NCBI GenBank assembly: GCA_014859345.1
Contig: JACUUL010000008.1
Coordinates: forward strand, 1-56,198
Reading direction: 5' to 3'
Length of the DNA: 56,198 nt
Origin: Thermoleophilia bacterium
GTDB taxonomy: Bacteria; Actinomycetota; Thermoleophilia; BMS3ABIN01
Made by a program: the position numbers and the translations under genes. Under the pieces are notes generated by a model. That model saw only the letters and a list, made by a program, of their open reading frames with translations, was not told where the DNA came from and did not search any database. Each line of letters starts with the position of its first letter. The stretch's first letter is position 1. Shown in pieces: positions 24,887 through 33,703 of the stretch.

Positions 24887-26071
24887 TCACCCCTCTCTCA
24901 CATTTAGATAGTGTCTGGTCGGGGACACCTTCTCGCCGGCGGCCGCCCTCTCGAGTGTCTCGACTGCTGACTCGATATCGTTGGGGAAGATGTCCCTGCC
25001 GCCGAGCCCGTAGATGAAGTTGAATATCTGCGGGCGGCTTTGCGCCTCCAGCATCGCCGAACGCACCTCCAGGTACAGCGGCCCGCCCTGGGCGCCGAAG
25101 GAGTCGGCCCGGTCCATGACGCCTATTGCCCTGGCTCCTGAGAGCGCCTCGGCTATCTGCAGGTACGGGAAGGGCCTGAGGGTCCTCACCTTCATCATGC
25201 CTACCTTCTTGCCGTTTGCCCGCAACTGGTCCACGACGGACTTGACGTTGCCGGCCGCCGAGCCGATGGCGATCAGCACCACTTCGGCATCCTCGATCTC
25301 GTGGGTCTTGAAGTGGGCGTAATCACGGCCGGTCAGCACTCCATATTCGGCTCCCACTTCCTCGATCACCCCCATGGCATTTTCCATGGCCCGGTTCTGG
25401 GCCACCTTGTGCTCGAAATACCAGCCGCCCAGGCTGTCAAAAGCGCCGACGGTGACCGGCTGCTCGACATTGAGCAGGGGGTTGAGGGCCTGGTACTCGC
25501 CGACAAAGTTCTTCACATCCTCATCCGCGACTGTTTCCAGCGGCCCGATGGCGCCGCTGATAATGAAGCCGTCGATCATGGTCATGACCGGCAGCCGCAC
25601 ATCCATGTGCTCGGCGATGCGGAAGGCCTGGATGGCGTTGTCGTACCCTTCCTGGGCGTCCTCGCCGTAGAGCTGGATCCAGCCGCTGTCACGGCCGCCC
25701 ATGGAATCGGAATGGTCGCAGTGGATGTTGATGGGCCCGGAAAGCGCCCGGGTGATCACCGGCATTGTTATGGGCAGCCGCAGCGAAGCGGCGATGTAAA
25801 GCATCTCCCACATGAGGGCAAAGCCCTGCGACGAGGTGGCGGTGACAGTGCGGGCGCCTGCCGCGGCAGCGCCGATGGCGGAGCTCATGGCGCTGTGCTC
25901 GCTCTCCACGGCGATGTATTCGGTTTTGACCGCGCCGTCGGCCACGTACTGGGCGTAGTTCTGGGCGATCTCGGTCTGGGGAGTGATCGGATAGGCGGCC
26001 ATGACATCGGGCTCTACCTGCTTGAGCGCCAGCGCCACGGCGCCGTTCCCTGTTAAGGCAACGCGTGTCAT
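24887..26071 (-). CDS. porA: 2-oxoacid:ferredoxin oxidoreductase alpha subunit
   Basis: 394 residues from ATG 26071 (MTRVALTGNGAVA), which follows AGGAGGAAGT and overlaps the porD stop as ATGA; a longer frame is not needed. Contains AAYPITPQTEIAQ, ESEHSAMSSAIGAAAAGARTVTATSSQG and the receiver-type domain VLIAIGSAAGNVKSVVDQLRANGKKVGMMKVRTLRPFP, the usual order of PorA domains I and II. With PorB it forms the ThDP-binding catalytic core that oxidises pyruvate to acetyl-CoA with ferredoxin, or runs in reverse to fix CO2. Confidence 0.93.
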   Translation of the reverse strand: MTRVALTGNGAVALALKQVEPDVMAAYPITPQTEIAQNYAQYVADGAVKTEYIAVESEHSAMSSAIGAAAAGARTVTATSSQGFALMWEMLYIAASLRLPITMPVITRALSGPINIHCDHSDSMGGRDSGWIQLYGEDAQEGYDNAIQAFRIAEHMDVRLPVMTMIDGFIISGAIGPLETVADEDVKNFVGEYQALNPLLNVEQPVTVGAFDSLGGWYFEHKVAQNRAMENAMGVIEEVGAEYGVLTGRDYAHFKTHEIEDAEVVLIAIGSAAGNVKSVVDQLRANGKKVGMMKVRTLRPFPYLQIAEALSGARAIGVMDRADSFGAQGGPLYLEVRSAMLEAQSRPQIFNFIYGLGGRDIFPNDIESAVETLERAAAGEKVSPTRHYLNVREG

Positions 26072-26469
26072 ACTTCCTCCTCCTTGCGGGCCTGGATCTC
26101 GTTTTCCATCTCGATTGCGTCCCTGGGGCAGACCTCGGCGCATATGCCGCAGCCCTTGCAGTGATTTAAATCGATCCCTACCATCTTGCCGTCCTTGACG
26201 ACGATCGAGGAGTCAGGGCAACCCCAGTAACAGATCATGCAGTCGTTGCACTTCTCTATGTCGCGTATGGGACGCTCGGTCCGCCAGCCGCCGGTCTCAT
26301 ACTGATCCGCGGTTCCGGACTCGGGGATGACAGCGCCGGGCTCATGCTTCTCCGGCCCCCAGGTGGCGATGTCCCTGAAATCCCATTTCTTTTTCTTTTT
26401 TCCTGTGGCCGGACCGGCAGTCTTGACTCCAGCCCTCGACGACCTGGCCGCTTTTGAAGTCTTGCTCAT
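26068..26469 (-). CDS. porD: 2-oxoacid:ferredoxin oxidoreductase delta subunit (2x4Fe-4S)
   Basis: 133 residues. Two ferredoxin-type motifs: CNDCMICYWGCP and CKGCGICAEVCP, which relay electrons from the ThDP site. The N-terminal 35 residues are a Lys/Ala-rich extension (TGKKKKKWDFRD) not typical of short PorD proteins, and the sequence then resumes the family pattern GGWRTERPIRDIEKC. Start ATG overlaps the porG stop as ATGA and the gene overlaps porA likewise, so translation is coupled along the operon. Confidence 0.93.
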   Translation of the reverse strand: MSKTSKAARSSRAGVKTAGPATGKKKKKWDFRDIATWGPEKHEPGAVIPESGTADQYETGGWRTERPIRDIEKCNDCMICYWGCPDSSIVVKDGKMVGIDLNHCKGCGICAEVCPRDAIEMENEIQARKEEEV

Positions 26470-27038
26470 ATTCCGGAAACCTCCTCATAGCCGCGCTTGA
26501 CCGCCTCCAGGTTGGCATCCACCACTTCCTCCGGGAACTTCTTGGATAGGGAATCCCTGACCTCGTCCATGACGCCTTCCAGCGGGAAGAGGCCGCTTAC
26601 CCTGACCAGCGCTCCGATAAGAGGCGTGTTGGGGATGGCCCGCTTGATGGTCTCGAGCGCGATCCTGGTGGCAGGAACGGCATAGACGCGCTTGCCTGAC
26701 ATCTCCGGACGGGTGCCCACGTCAGCGGCATCTTCCTCTGAATTCACGATGACCACGGCGTTCTCACCTGTGCCGGCGGTCACGTCGACAACATCGAGCA
26801 GCGTCGGGTCCAGCACCAGCACGTAGTCGGGATGCTCGATGGCGCTATAGATCTGGATGGGCCCGTCCGAGAGCCGGGTAAAGGCCACGATCGGAGCTCC
26901 TGATCTTTCGGGTCCGTACTCGGGGAACGCCTGAAAATACTTGTTCTGGCTCAACGCTACCTCTGCTACCATTTTAGCGGCGGTGACTGCTCCCTGGCCA
27001 CCCCTGGCATGCCAGCGAATCTCGGTGATTTCCTGCAT
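26466..27038 (-). CDS. porG: 2-oxoacid:ferredoxin oxidoreductase gamma subunit
   Basis: 190 residues from ATG 27038, preceded by AGGGAGGTAAAA. Family features: RWHARGGQGAVTAAKMVAE at the N-terminus, FPEYGPERSGAPIVAFTRLSD (E-Y-G-x-E-R-x-G), and NTPLIGALVRVSG near the C-terminus. First gene of the por operon; the 146 bases upstream to the next start on the other strand contain the presumed promoter, no box of which I can fix. The separate gamma and delta genes mark the four-subunit, archaeal-like form used by many anaerobes. Confidence 0.93.
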   Translation of the reverse strand: MQEITEIRWHARGGQGAVTAAKMVAEVALSQNKYFQAFPEYGPERSGAPIVAFTRLSDGPIQIYSAIEHPDYVLVLDPTLLDVVDVTAGTGENAVVIVNSEEDAADVGTRPEMSGKRVYAVPATRIALETIKRAIPNTPLIGALVRVSGLFPLEGVMDEVRDSLSKKFPEEVVDANLEAVKRGYEEVSGI

Positions 27039-27284
27039 TTTTACCTCCCTGAAATTAAAAATCCGGCGTGGGGCGTTGGAGCGGGTTGACACTTGAATGC
27101 TAGCCGATCTCAGGCCAAGCCCTCCTCGCTTAGGATCAGGAAGAGCTTGTGAAATGACTCACCACATGGCGAATTATTCTATCAGGGAATTGCAGGGATT
27201 TGTAGCATCCGGCTCAAGAAATTAAACGAATAAAGGCCCATGACCGATGCAATACCGACAATTTGACAGCAATAAAAGGGAAGC

Positions 27285-28057
27285 ATGGCCTCAGGATCAG
27301 AAAATTTCCAGGCGGCTTCAAAAAGAGCCGGCGCCGCCGTGGCTTTTCTGTGAATCTCGATTGTCCTCCTGCTGATCGATACTTTGTCATCTGTCTTCCA
27401 GCTTTCCCTCTTTTCTCGGCTGGTGGAGGGGAAATATGTCAGCGAAACCGAGCTTGAGCGTGCCGACGGTATCGCCGCTCTGGTCGGAGCCACGGAATTC
27501 TTCCTGTACGCCGTCACGGCGATCGCCTTCATTGCCTGGTTTTACCGATCTTACAGGAACCTGCCGTCTCTGGGATGGATACCGAGGTTCTCGGCGAAGT
27601 GGACGGTCCTGGGTTTCCTGATTCCGGTGATCAGCTTGATCAGCCCTACCGGATCGCCTCCGAGATCTATGCCGGCAGCGATCCGGAGAGAAAGAGATTC
27701 GCCGGCAGCGCCAACCGGGGCAGGCCGCTTCTGGTTGTGTCGTGGTGGCTGTCTTTTCTGTTGGCCGGCATATTATGGCGGGCGTCGTCAGCCGGTGTCA
27801 TCTATCACGTCGATGAAGCCTGCGTCTCGGAAACGCAAATCCAGTACGTTTCGGCCATGCGCGGCGCGATCTTCTGGCAGAAAGGCGGAATTGCGGGAAA
27901 CATCATCGGCATTGCCGCTGCCGGGCTGGCCGTAACCATGATTCGCAGGGTCCGCCGTAATCAGCGGCAGAAAGTAAACGATCGTTCCCAGCCCGTCTTC
28001 CGGAACCTGAACGGGGAAGAGATCGAGGGGCCGGTCCGGTACGATCCAAAGTCATAG
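27285..28057 (+). pseudogene. DUF4328-like membrane protein gene, broken by UGA and a frameshift
   Basis: ATG 27285 follows AAGGGA. The reading begins MASGSENFQAASKRAGAAVAFL, meets TGA at 27351-27353, and continues in the same frame through ISIVLLLIDTLSSV to IAWFYRSYRNLPSLGW and KWTVLGFLIPVISLIS, the DUF4328 pattern (WfyRayrNLpaLG...W.v..f.vPi). At about 27645-27650 the frame is lost, and the rest (PYRIASEIYAGSDP, VVSWWLSFLLAG...) continues one frame over to the TAG at 28057. One more C in the CCC run at about 27650 would restore I-S-P-Y-R-I-A. With two lesions it is most likely a pseudogene; a sequencing error could explain the homopolymer one only. Confidence 0.75.
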
Positions 28058-28173
28058 CCGGGCAGCGAATTCCATTAAAACCTCTTTCAACGGCGCGCAG
28101 GATCGGCGATAGGCAGGACGCCCTGATGAAATTATGGCAGGAGCTCCGTCAGGCCGGTTTGCCGGCAGGACGG

Positions 28174-28614
28174 TCAGGCAGCCTTCGCCATCATCTGCTC
28201 GTGCTCCCGGTCATATTTCTCTCCCAGCTCCTGGGACATACTCCTACCTAGGACCTGGCTGGCTTTTTTGAATATCTGCTTTTCTTCCTCCTTGATGTGC
28301 ATCTGCACCAGCTCTTCCATGACGTGGAACTTCGCCATCCATTTTCCGGAATCATCGGTCCGGCTTATCTCCCTGAGGAGCTTCTTCACTATCTCATGCT
28401 CTTCATGCCCCTTGAGGGCCATGTCCTTTAATTCATCATGCTTCTGCATGTGAGCGTAAAGATGCTTCTCTTCGAGCTTGATGTGCGATGTGAGTTCCTT
28501 GTTGATCTTGTCCATGATTTTTTTCCGGGATGAAGGCTGCCTGGTCTGTGTCAGTTTCTCGAACATCTCCTTGACCTCATCGTGATCTTTTTTCAATTGC
28601 TTAAAGATGTCCAT
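28174..28614 (-). CDS. Hemerythrin-like (HHE) domain protein
   Basis: 146 residues, all helical. Di-iron ligands of the HHE cation-binding family are visible in order: KKDHDEV, SHIKLEEKHLY, GHEEHEIV, and QMHIKEEEKQIF. Such proteins bind O2 or NO, or act as stress repair or sensing proteins in anaerobes. I start at ATG 28614 (MDIFKQLKK), after GAGGGAG; the longer upstream frame has no family likeness. It stands alone, divergent from the DUF488 gene. Confidence 0.9.
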   Translation of the reverse strand: MDIFKQLKKDHDEVKEMFEKLTQTRQPSSRKKIMDKINKELTSHIKLEEKHLYAHMQKHDELKDMALKGHEEHEIVKKLLREISRTDDSGKWMAKFHVMEELVQMHIKEEEKQIFKKASQVLGRSMSQELGEKYDREHEQMMAKAA

Positions 28615-28730
28615 TGCTCCCTCACTTTTTTCCATGATTACAGATACAATGACTGTTACCCGGGGTGATTCAGAAACAATCATTTTTTTCGACCGGAATT
28701 CTGTCCGGTTGACGACATGCCGATGCCCGC

Positions 28731-29294
28731 ATGAATCCAGGCGCAGGAAGCCACCACAAGACATCCATATGGACAATCGGTCACTCCACCCATTCCTTTG
28801 AGGAGTTCGTGGCGCTGCTGGGGACCGGCGGCATAAGACTGGTTGCGGATGTGCGCTCCGTGCCCCGCTCCCGGCATGTGCCACAGTTCAACAGAGAAGA
28901 GCTGGCGGCGGCGCTGCCGGCGGCCGGTGTCGAATACCTCCACATGAAGGACCTGGGCGGCTGGCGCCGGCCGGTTCCGGATTCGGTAAATTCCGGCTGG
29001 CGGAGCCTGGGGTTCCGCGGTTACGCCGATTATATGCAGACGGACCCGTTCCGGCGCGCCGCCACGGAACTGATCTCGCATGCCGCCGGCAAACAAACCG
29101 CAGTCATGTGCGCCGAAGGGCCGCCGTTCCGCTGCCACCGCTTGATACTCTCTGACTATCTTGTGGCTCAGGGAGTCGAAGTCCGGCATATCTATCCCGA
29201 TGGCAGCGTCAAACCTCATCAGCTTACCCGCTTCGCGGTGATCGGGGACGGCCGGGTCACCTATCCGCCGGAGCAGGGGCAACTGGGCGAATAG
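28731..29294 (+). CDS. DUF488 family protein
   Basis: 187 residues. The family opening is clear: IWTIGHSTHSFEEFVALL, then LVADVRSVPRSRHVPQFN, VEYLHMKDLGGWR, and VMCAEGPPFRCHRLILSDYL with the conserved C-A-E...C-H-R. Biochemical role unknown; the two cysteines and histidine in the last motif suggest a metal or thiol site. No neighbouring gene points to a pathway. The start ATG lies in MNPGAGSHHK without a strong ribosome site; an internal start before TSIWTIGH is possible. Confidence 0.88.
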   Translation: MNPGAGSHHKTSIWTIGHSTHSFEEFVALLGTGGIRLVADVRSVPRSRHVPQFNREELAAALPAAGVEYLHMKDLGGWRRPVPDSVNSGWRSLGFRGYADYMQTDPFRRAATELISHAAGKQTAVMCAEGPPFRCHRLILSDYLVAQGVEVRHIYPDGSVKPHQLTRFAVIGDGRVTYPPEQGQLGE

Positions 29295-29368
29295 GCGGAC
29301 CAATCCACGGCCGCTGGTTTCGATGTGCCGCAGGGTTTTTTCGGGTGATTTCCGGGAAAGCTGGGAGA

Positions 29369-30973
29369 CTACATTTCCGGCGGGGGGTGAGGGACGAGGA
29401 ATGAACTGCCGCAGGCATCCTCATAACCGGCAAACAGGGTGGTTTTAAAGCTGCTGATGCCGGAGGCAAGCTTGTATACCAGAACTTCTTCCCTGCTGCT
29501 GCCGGCCGGTATGCTGCCAACAATCAATGGAGTTTCTGTCCACAATGTCACCCCGGTGCTGGCCTGGACCGCAATAACCTCGAATTCAATCGCGTCACTG
29601 GCTGACCTGTTCAACAGCTGGAAGCTCACGGAGAGTTCGCGAGCGCTGAAATCTCCATAAGAAGCCCAGAAGCTGTTCAGCAGCGAAAGGCTCAGCTCCG
29701 GTTTCTCGGTGCTGAATTCCCAGTCGACATTGGTCGTATTGCCTGATTTATCAGAAACGGTCAAGGTCACGCTGTGCGGCCCGTCGCTTACCGGGCCAGG
29801 CGGTTGATAGGAAATGCCTGCCTCACTTATCACCGCTCCGCCGGTTACATCCTCTCCATCCAGCTCCAGGGTTATGCCGCCGGGGTCGATACCCGCGCGG
29901 TTGTCGGAAAAAACGGCCGAAATAGTGGGCCGTGAGCACCCGGCATGTGAGCCGTCGGCAGGGGAAGTCTCCGTGACCTCGGGCGGAACCGTATCCGCTA
30001 TGTACGCCATCCATATGTCATAACTGATGGGGCTGGTCGCCTCCCAGACCACAGTCTCCCGGTCAATCGCGGGCAGAACCTGGGTGGAGGGCCCTGCCGC
30101 CACCGCGCCTGTCATGCCGCTGGTCAGATCCTTCATCATGATGTCCCACTGGCCGGCTCCATGGTCCCATTCCTCCCAGACGACGAGATCGCCGCTTATC
30201 CTGGGCGAGTTCTGAAAGTTGGCGTCGTCAGTGATTGCTTCTTCCGTGCCGCTGTCCAGGTCTTTCATCCAGATATTGGAAACTCCATCGTTTTCGCGCT
30301 GCCAGACCACACGGTCGCGGTCGATATCAGCCACCTTGTCATTGCCCGGATTGTCGGTCACCTGCTCTTCCACACCTGTGGATACGTCATGCATGTATAA
30401 ATCCCAGCGGCCGTTCCGGTCATCCTGCCAGACAATTTTCGTGCCGCTTATGCGCGGCTGCCACTGGTTGGCGGGGTTCGTTGATATGGGGATGATCTCT
30501 CGGCTGACCAGATCGATAGCGTAGATGTCGTTGCTGCCGCTGCTGTCGTCCACGTAGGTCACCAGGCTCCCGCTTACCGTCGGCAGGCCCTTATTGCCCG
30601 GTCCCCAAACCAGGGGCTGCTCCTCACCTCCGGACGCGTCTTTCATGTAAAGGTCCCAGTCACCGTTGCGGTTATCCTGCCAGATAATCGTGCTCCCGTT
30701 GGTGATCGGCATGTTTTGATAGGCGGGATGAGTTGAAATGGGTATCTCCGCGTGAACGGAAAGATCGTACATGTAGATATCCCAGTTGCCGTTGCGGAAG
30801 TCTTTCCAGACTATAATGTCTTCCTGAACATCCGGACGGCCCTGGTCGGCCGGGTCATTGGTAATCTGAACGGGGGAAACCAGTGCCAAGGCGAGACCGC
30901 CCAGAAACATCATGACGGTTGTGAAAGTAGCGACCATGAACAGAACAAGGCGTGCCATGCCCAGCATCCCCAA
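29369..30973 (-). CDS. Secreted seven-bladed beta-propeller protein with Ig-like domain
   Basis: 534 residues. Signal peptide or anchor at about 7-32. Then seven repeats of about 42 residues, each with a W/N-D-I/L-Y-M-x-D-like strand: DIYMYDL, DLYMKDA, DIYAIDL, DLYMHDV, NIWMKDL, DIMMKDL and DIWMAYI, preceded by VVWQD.RNG-type strands. This is a TolB/YVTN-like closed propeller. From about 335 follows an Ig-like domain (PPEVTETSPADGS...ISAVFSDNRAGIDPGGITLELDG) and a last beta domain of about 130 residues ending in Pro. It is exported and probably cell-associated through other means, since no sorting motif is seen. Ligand unknown. Confidence 0.82.
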   Translation of the reverse strand: MGMLGMARLVLFMVATFTTVMMFLGGLALALVSPVQITNDPADQGRPDVQEDIIVWKDFRNGNWDIYMYDLSVHAEIPISTHPAYQNMPITNGSTIIWQDNRNGDWDLYMKDASGGEEQPLVWGPGNKGLPTVSGSLVTYVDDSSGSNDIYAIDLVSREIIPISTNPANQWQPRISGTKIVWQDDRNGRWDLYMHDVSTGVEEQVTDNPGNDKVADIDRDRVVWQRENDGVSNIWMKDLDSGTEEAITDDANFQNSPRISGDLVVWEEWDHGAGQWDIMMKDLTSGMTGAVAAGPSTQVLPAIDRETVVWEATSPISYDIWMAYIADTVPPEVTETSPADGSHAGCSRPTISAVFSDNRAGIDPGGITLELDGEDVTGGAVISEAGISYQPPGPVSDGPHSVTLTVSDKSGNTTNVDWEFSTEKPELSLSLLNSFWASYGDFSARELSVSFQLLNRSASDAIEFEVIAVQASTGVTLWTETPLIVGSIPAGSSREEVLVYKLASGISSFKTTLFAGYEDACGSSFLVPHPPPEM

Positions 30974-31102
30974 TCATGAAGGCGAATACGTCTTCACCCT
31001 AGCGTGCCAACGGCTGATTAATTGGTTTGATTAACTGCCGCTTCTTTCCAAAACAAATAAAAAAAGTTCTCAACTGAGCTCATTGTACCCGAAAGCGGGT
31101 GA

Positions 31103-33262
31103 TTAAATATAATTTCGCGCCAGCCTGGCTGCGGCCGAGGCGATCTCGACGCGGAGCCCGGCGGGAGAGAGCAGCACCGCGTCGCCGCCGTATTTTAGAA
31201 TCTCTTTGACCATCCAGTGGTTGCTGAAGTAAGGGATGTTGCCGATCAGGGCGTTATCGTCCAGCACCGTGAAGCCCTCTTCCCTTTCCCGGACCCAGCG
31301 GGCCGGCCCCGGGGCGAACCATATCGTTGCCATATTCGGAGCCTGCCTGCCGGAGGGATGGCGGGGGTCGGCCGTGAAGGCGCCGAGATCGATTGATTCG
31401 GGGTGGCGGGGCCTGAACGGCCTGTCCAGAAGCCTGGCGCTTTTTATCATCTCGAACCGGAAGGTGCGGATGGCGTCCCGCTCGCGGCACCAGGCCACCA
31501 GATACGTCTGCCCCTTGGTGCGGTTTACCAGGTAAGGCTCGACGCGGCGGGCCACAGGCTCGCTGTCGCCGGCGGAAAGATACTCGATCCTGACCAGCCG
31601 GTGCTCAGTCAGCCCCCGGTTGATGACCCGGCAGATATGGAAATCCTCTTTCTCCGTGTCTCCGACGGCGATGGCCTCGCACTCCTCGAAATTGCCCGCG
31701 GCCTCGAGGATTTTCTGGCGAGCCGCCGAGAGCGATTCGAAGTGTCCGGCCAGAATCTGTCCGCCGACCAGATCAATGGCCAGCAGCATGGCCCGCGCCT
31801 CCCGCGGCGAGAGATGGACCGGTCTCTTCAGGGTCTCGCCCTCGGGCCAGCTTTTCACGAGCAGCTCGTCTCCGCGGACGTATGCTTCCACCAGGTAATC
31901 TCCGGCGCCGGTATTCACCAGTCTGAGCAGATCCATGGCCTGTCCCAGTTCTTTCCGGCTGGAAAATCCCAGGTCCGCAATCACCTCGGCCACCGGCAAG
32001 ATAACCTTTTCTTTCTGTCCCAGCCGGTCGATAAGGTAGGCGATTGTCTTGGCCATCTGGGAGAAGCGCTCCGGCGGCACCTGGGGGCCGTCACGGCCGG
32101 TTGTTCTCCTCCGGCTCCGGCCGGGGGGCGATCCGGCTTCAGCCCCGTCTCCCTTTCTGGACTCTTTCGCTTTGGCGGCGTCCCTCTCCGCCTTCTTTGC
32201 GGCGGCCGCCAGGTCCGGAGGCGGCTCATCCCGGTGGGTTTCTTCGATCCTCAGGAGCATCCGGGCCAACCGGTCCCGCGCGGCTGGCGGTCCCGAGAGG
32301 CGGGCGTCATCTCCCATTCCCAGTACCAGGGAGCATAGCGGGCCGGCGTCACTATAGGCGGTGGTAAGTGTCGCGGAACCTTCTTCACCCAGCACTATTT
32401 CTCCGCAGGCCTTCAGATTTTTTTTAGCCCACCAGCCCATGCGCGGCGAAAAATGAACCTCCGCGGTATCCTGTGCCTGTCCCAGCTGCCAGGGCTCCAG
32501 ATTGAGGTAATCGCCTATCCGGAAGTCATCCGGGCGGTCGAAGTCGTGTTCTTTCCTGGAGTACATACTGATCCGGCCCTGGATGCGCTGCAGCTTGAAG
32601 ATCCGGATGGAGCCCCGCTCACGGGCGTAACCGACCAGATACCAGCTGCCCCGGGTAAACATCATGTCGTAGGGATCTAACACGCGTTGCTCGACACAGT
32701 CGCTGCTGGCGGCGTAATAATCGAACCTGATTGTCTTCCTGCGGGAGATGGCTTTTTCGATCTCTTTCTGGCGCGCCGCGACGCTTTCGTCGAATCCGGA
32801 TGACAGGAGATCGACCGAGAAACCGCCAGCCACCGGATCCTCCAGCGGGTTGCCGGTGCCCAGCGCCAGCGCCTGGAGCGCCAGTCTGAGGACGCGGCTG
32901 TACGCGAACTGGCCGTCCAGGAGATGGAAACAGGTATTAAGCGCCGCCAGCTCAGTGCGCGAGAATTTTACCGGGGGTAAGAAGTAGTTTCCAGGCGGCA
33001 GCCTGTAGACCTCTCCCTCACCAAATTCGTCCTGCTCGTGCAGGATGTCGATACCCATCCACGAGAGCTCATCCCGGTCGGCGTAGAACCGGCGAATAAA
33101 GGAATCCCAGTTCTGGTAGTCGCAGTAAATCTCCACATTTCTGCGGATGGCCTCAGCGCTTACACGCCGTCCGTTCCGCGACATCAGATAGGCGACCAGC
33201 GACAACTGCCGGATCATCTTGTACATGTCGCCGGCGGGCGGCGGATTTGAATGGGCTGCCAT
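31103..33262 (-). CDS. pafBC: Fused PafB-PafC-like WYL regulator
   Basis: 719 residues: two complete HTH-WYL units in one chain. Unit 1 (about 10-345): helix-turn-helix, then FSRTELAALNTCFHLL and a WYL domain with GSWYLVGYARERGSIRIFKLQRI. A charged, Gly/Arg-rich linker follows (about 350-400). Unit 2 (about 400-719): ERFSQMAKTIAYLIDRLG, HLSPREARAMLLAIDL, and GQTYLVAWCRERDAIRTFRFEMI. Actinobacterial PafB and PafC usually form a pair of such proteins activating DNA-repair genes after damage; fused forms are known. Here it lies divergent from the small basic protein and addBA genes, which fits. No proteasome or pup genes are in the window. Confidence 0.83.
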   Translation of the reverse strand: MAAHSNPPPAGDMYKMIRQLSLVAYLMSRNGRRVSAEAIRRNVEIYCDYQNWDSFIRRFYADRDELSWMGIDILHEQDEFGEGEVYRLPPGNYFLPPVKFSRTELAALNTCFHLLDGQFAYSRVLRLALQALALGTGNPLEDPVAGGFSVDLLSSGFDESVAARQKEIEKAISRRKTIRFDYYAASSDCVEQRVLDPYDMMFTRGSWYLVGYARERGSIRIFKLQRIQGRISMYSRKEHDFDRPDDFRIGDYLNLEPWQLGQAQDTAEVHFSPRMGWWAKKNLKACGEIVLGEEGSATLTTAYSDAGPLCSLVLGMGDDARLSGPPAARDRLARMLLRIEETHRDEPPPDLAAAAKKAERDAAKAKESRKGDGAEAGSPPGRSRRRTTGRDGPQVPPERFSQMAKTIAYLIDRLGQKEKVILPVAEVIADLGFSSRKELGQAMDLLRLVNTGAGDYLVEAYVRGDELLVKSWPEGETLKRPVHLSPREARAMLLAIDLVGGQILAGHFESLSAARQKILEAAGNFEECEAIAVGDTEKEDFHICRVINRGLTEHRLVRIEYLSAGDSEPVARRVEPYLVNRTKGQTYLVAWCRERDAIRTFRFEMIKSARLLDRPFRPRHPESIDLGAFTADPRHPSGRQAPNMATIWFAPGPARWVREREEGFTVLDDNALIGNIPYFSNHWMVKEILKYGGDAVLLSPAGLRVEIASAAARLARNYI

Positions 33263-33458
33263 GACCTTGCCCTGGGTTTGGCCGGTCGTTCCTTGCCCTT
33301 GTGAATAATAAGCCGGTCAAGGGCGTGTCGCGAATGCACGTCCGGCGGGTAATTTATACTTAAAGATAATTTTATCGTGCAGGGCACGGCAGGGAAAGAC
33401 TATACTTAGGATCAGCGAACAGCCCCCTGCGGGCTGCCCAAATCGTCCTGGAGGCAAC

Positions 33459-33602
33459 ATGAAGCTCACATCGATACTGTACCGTGTGGCGCGGCTCTCC
33501 CGAGACGCCGAGGTCATCGCCTCCGGTGACCCGAAAAAAATGGCCCGCCGCGGAAAGAACAAATTGCTGGGACGCACCGTGGCGCGGCGGCTGTTCAAAT
33601 AG
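33459..33602 (+). CDS. Small basic protein of 47 residues
   Basis: ATG 33459 has GGAGG seven bases before it. The peptide starts MKLTSILYRVARLSRDAEV and is strongly basic (SGDPKKMARRGKNKLLGR). I have seen similar short proteins with this 'LYRaaR.SRD......GdPkr.aRRaKNk..GR' plan in actinobacteria, where they are annotated as hypothetical. It probably binds nucleic acid or membranes, but nothing shows which. The gene is 101 bases upstream of addB and divergent from pafBC. Confidence 0.7.
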   Translation: MKLTSILYRVARLSRDAEVIASGDPKKMARRGKNKLLGRTVARRLFK

Positions 33603-33703
33603 CTTACCTGGCATTAACCCTGTAAAGGCCGGATGACAGCCGGTTCGCTTGCGGAGCCGAACAGGCGGGCGGCCATGATGCGCTGCCGGAGGATGCAACC
33701 CTT

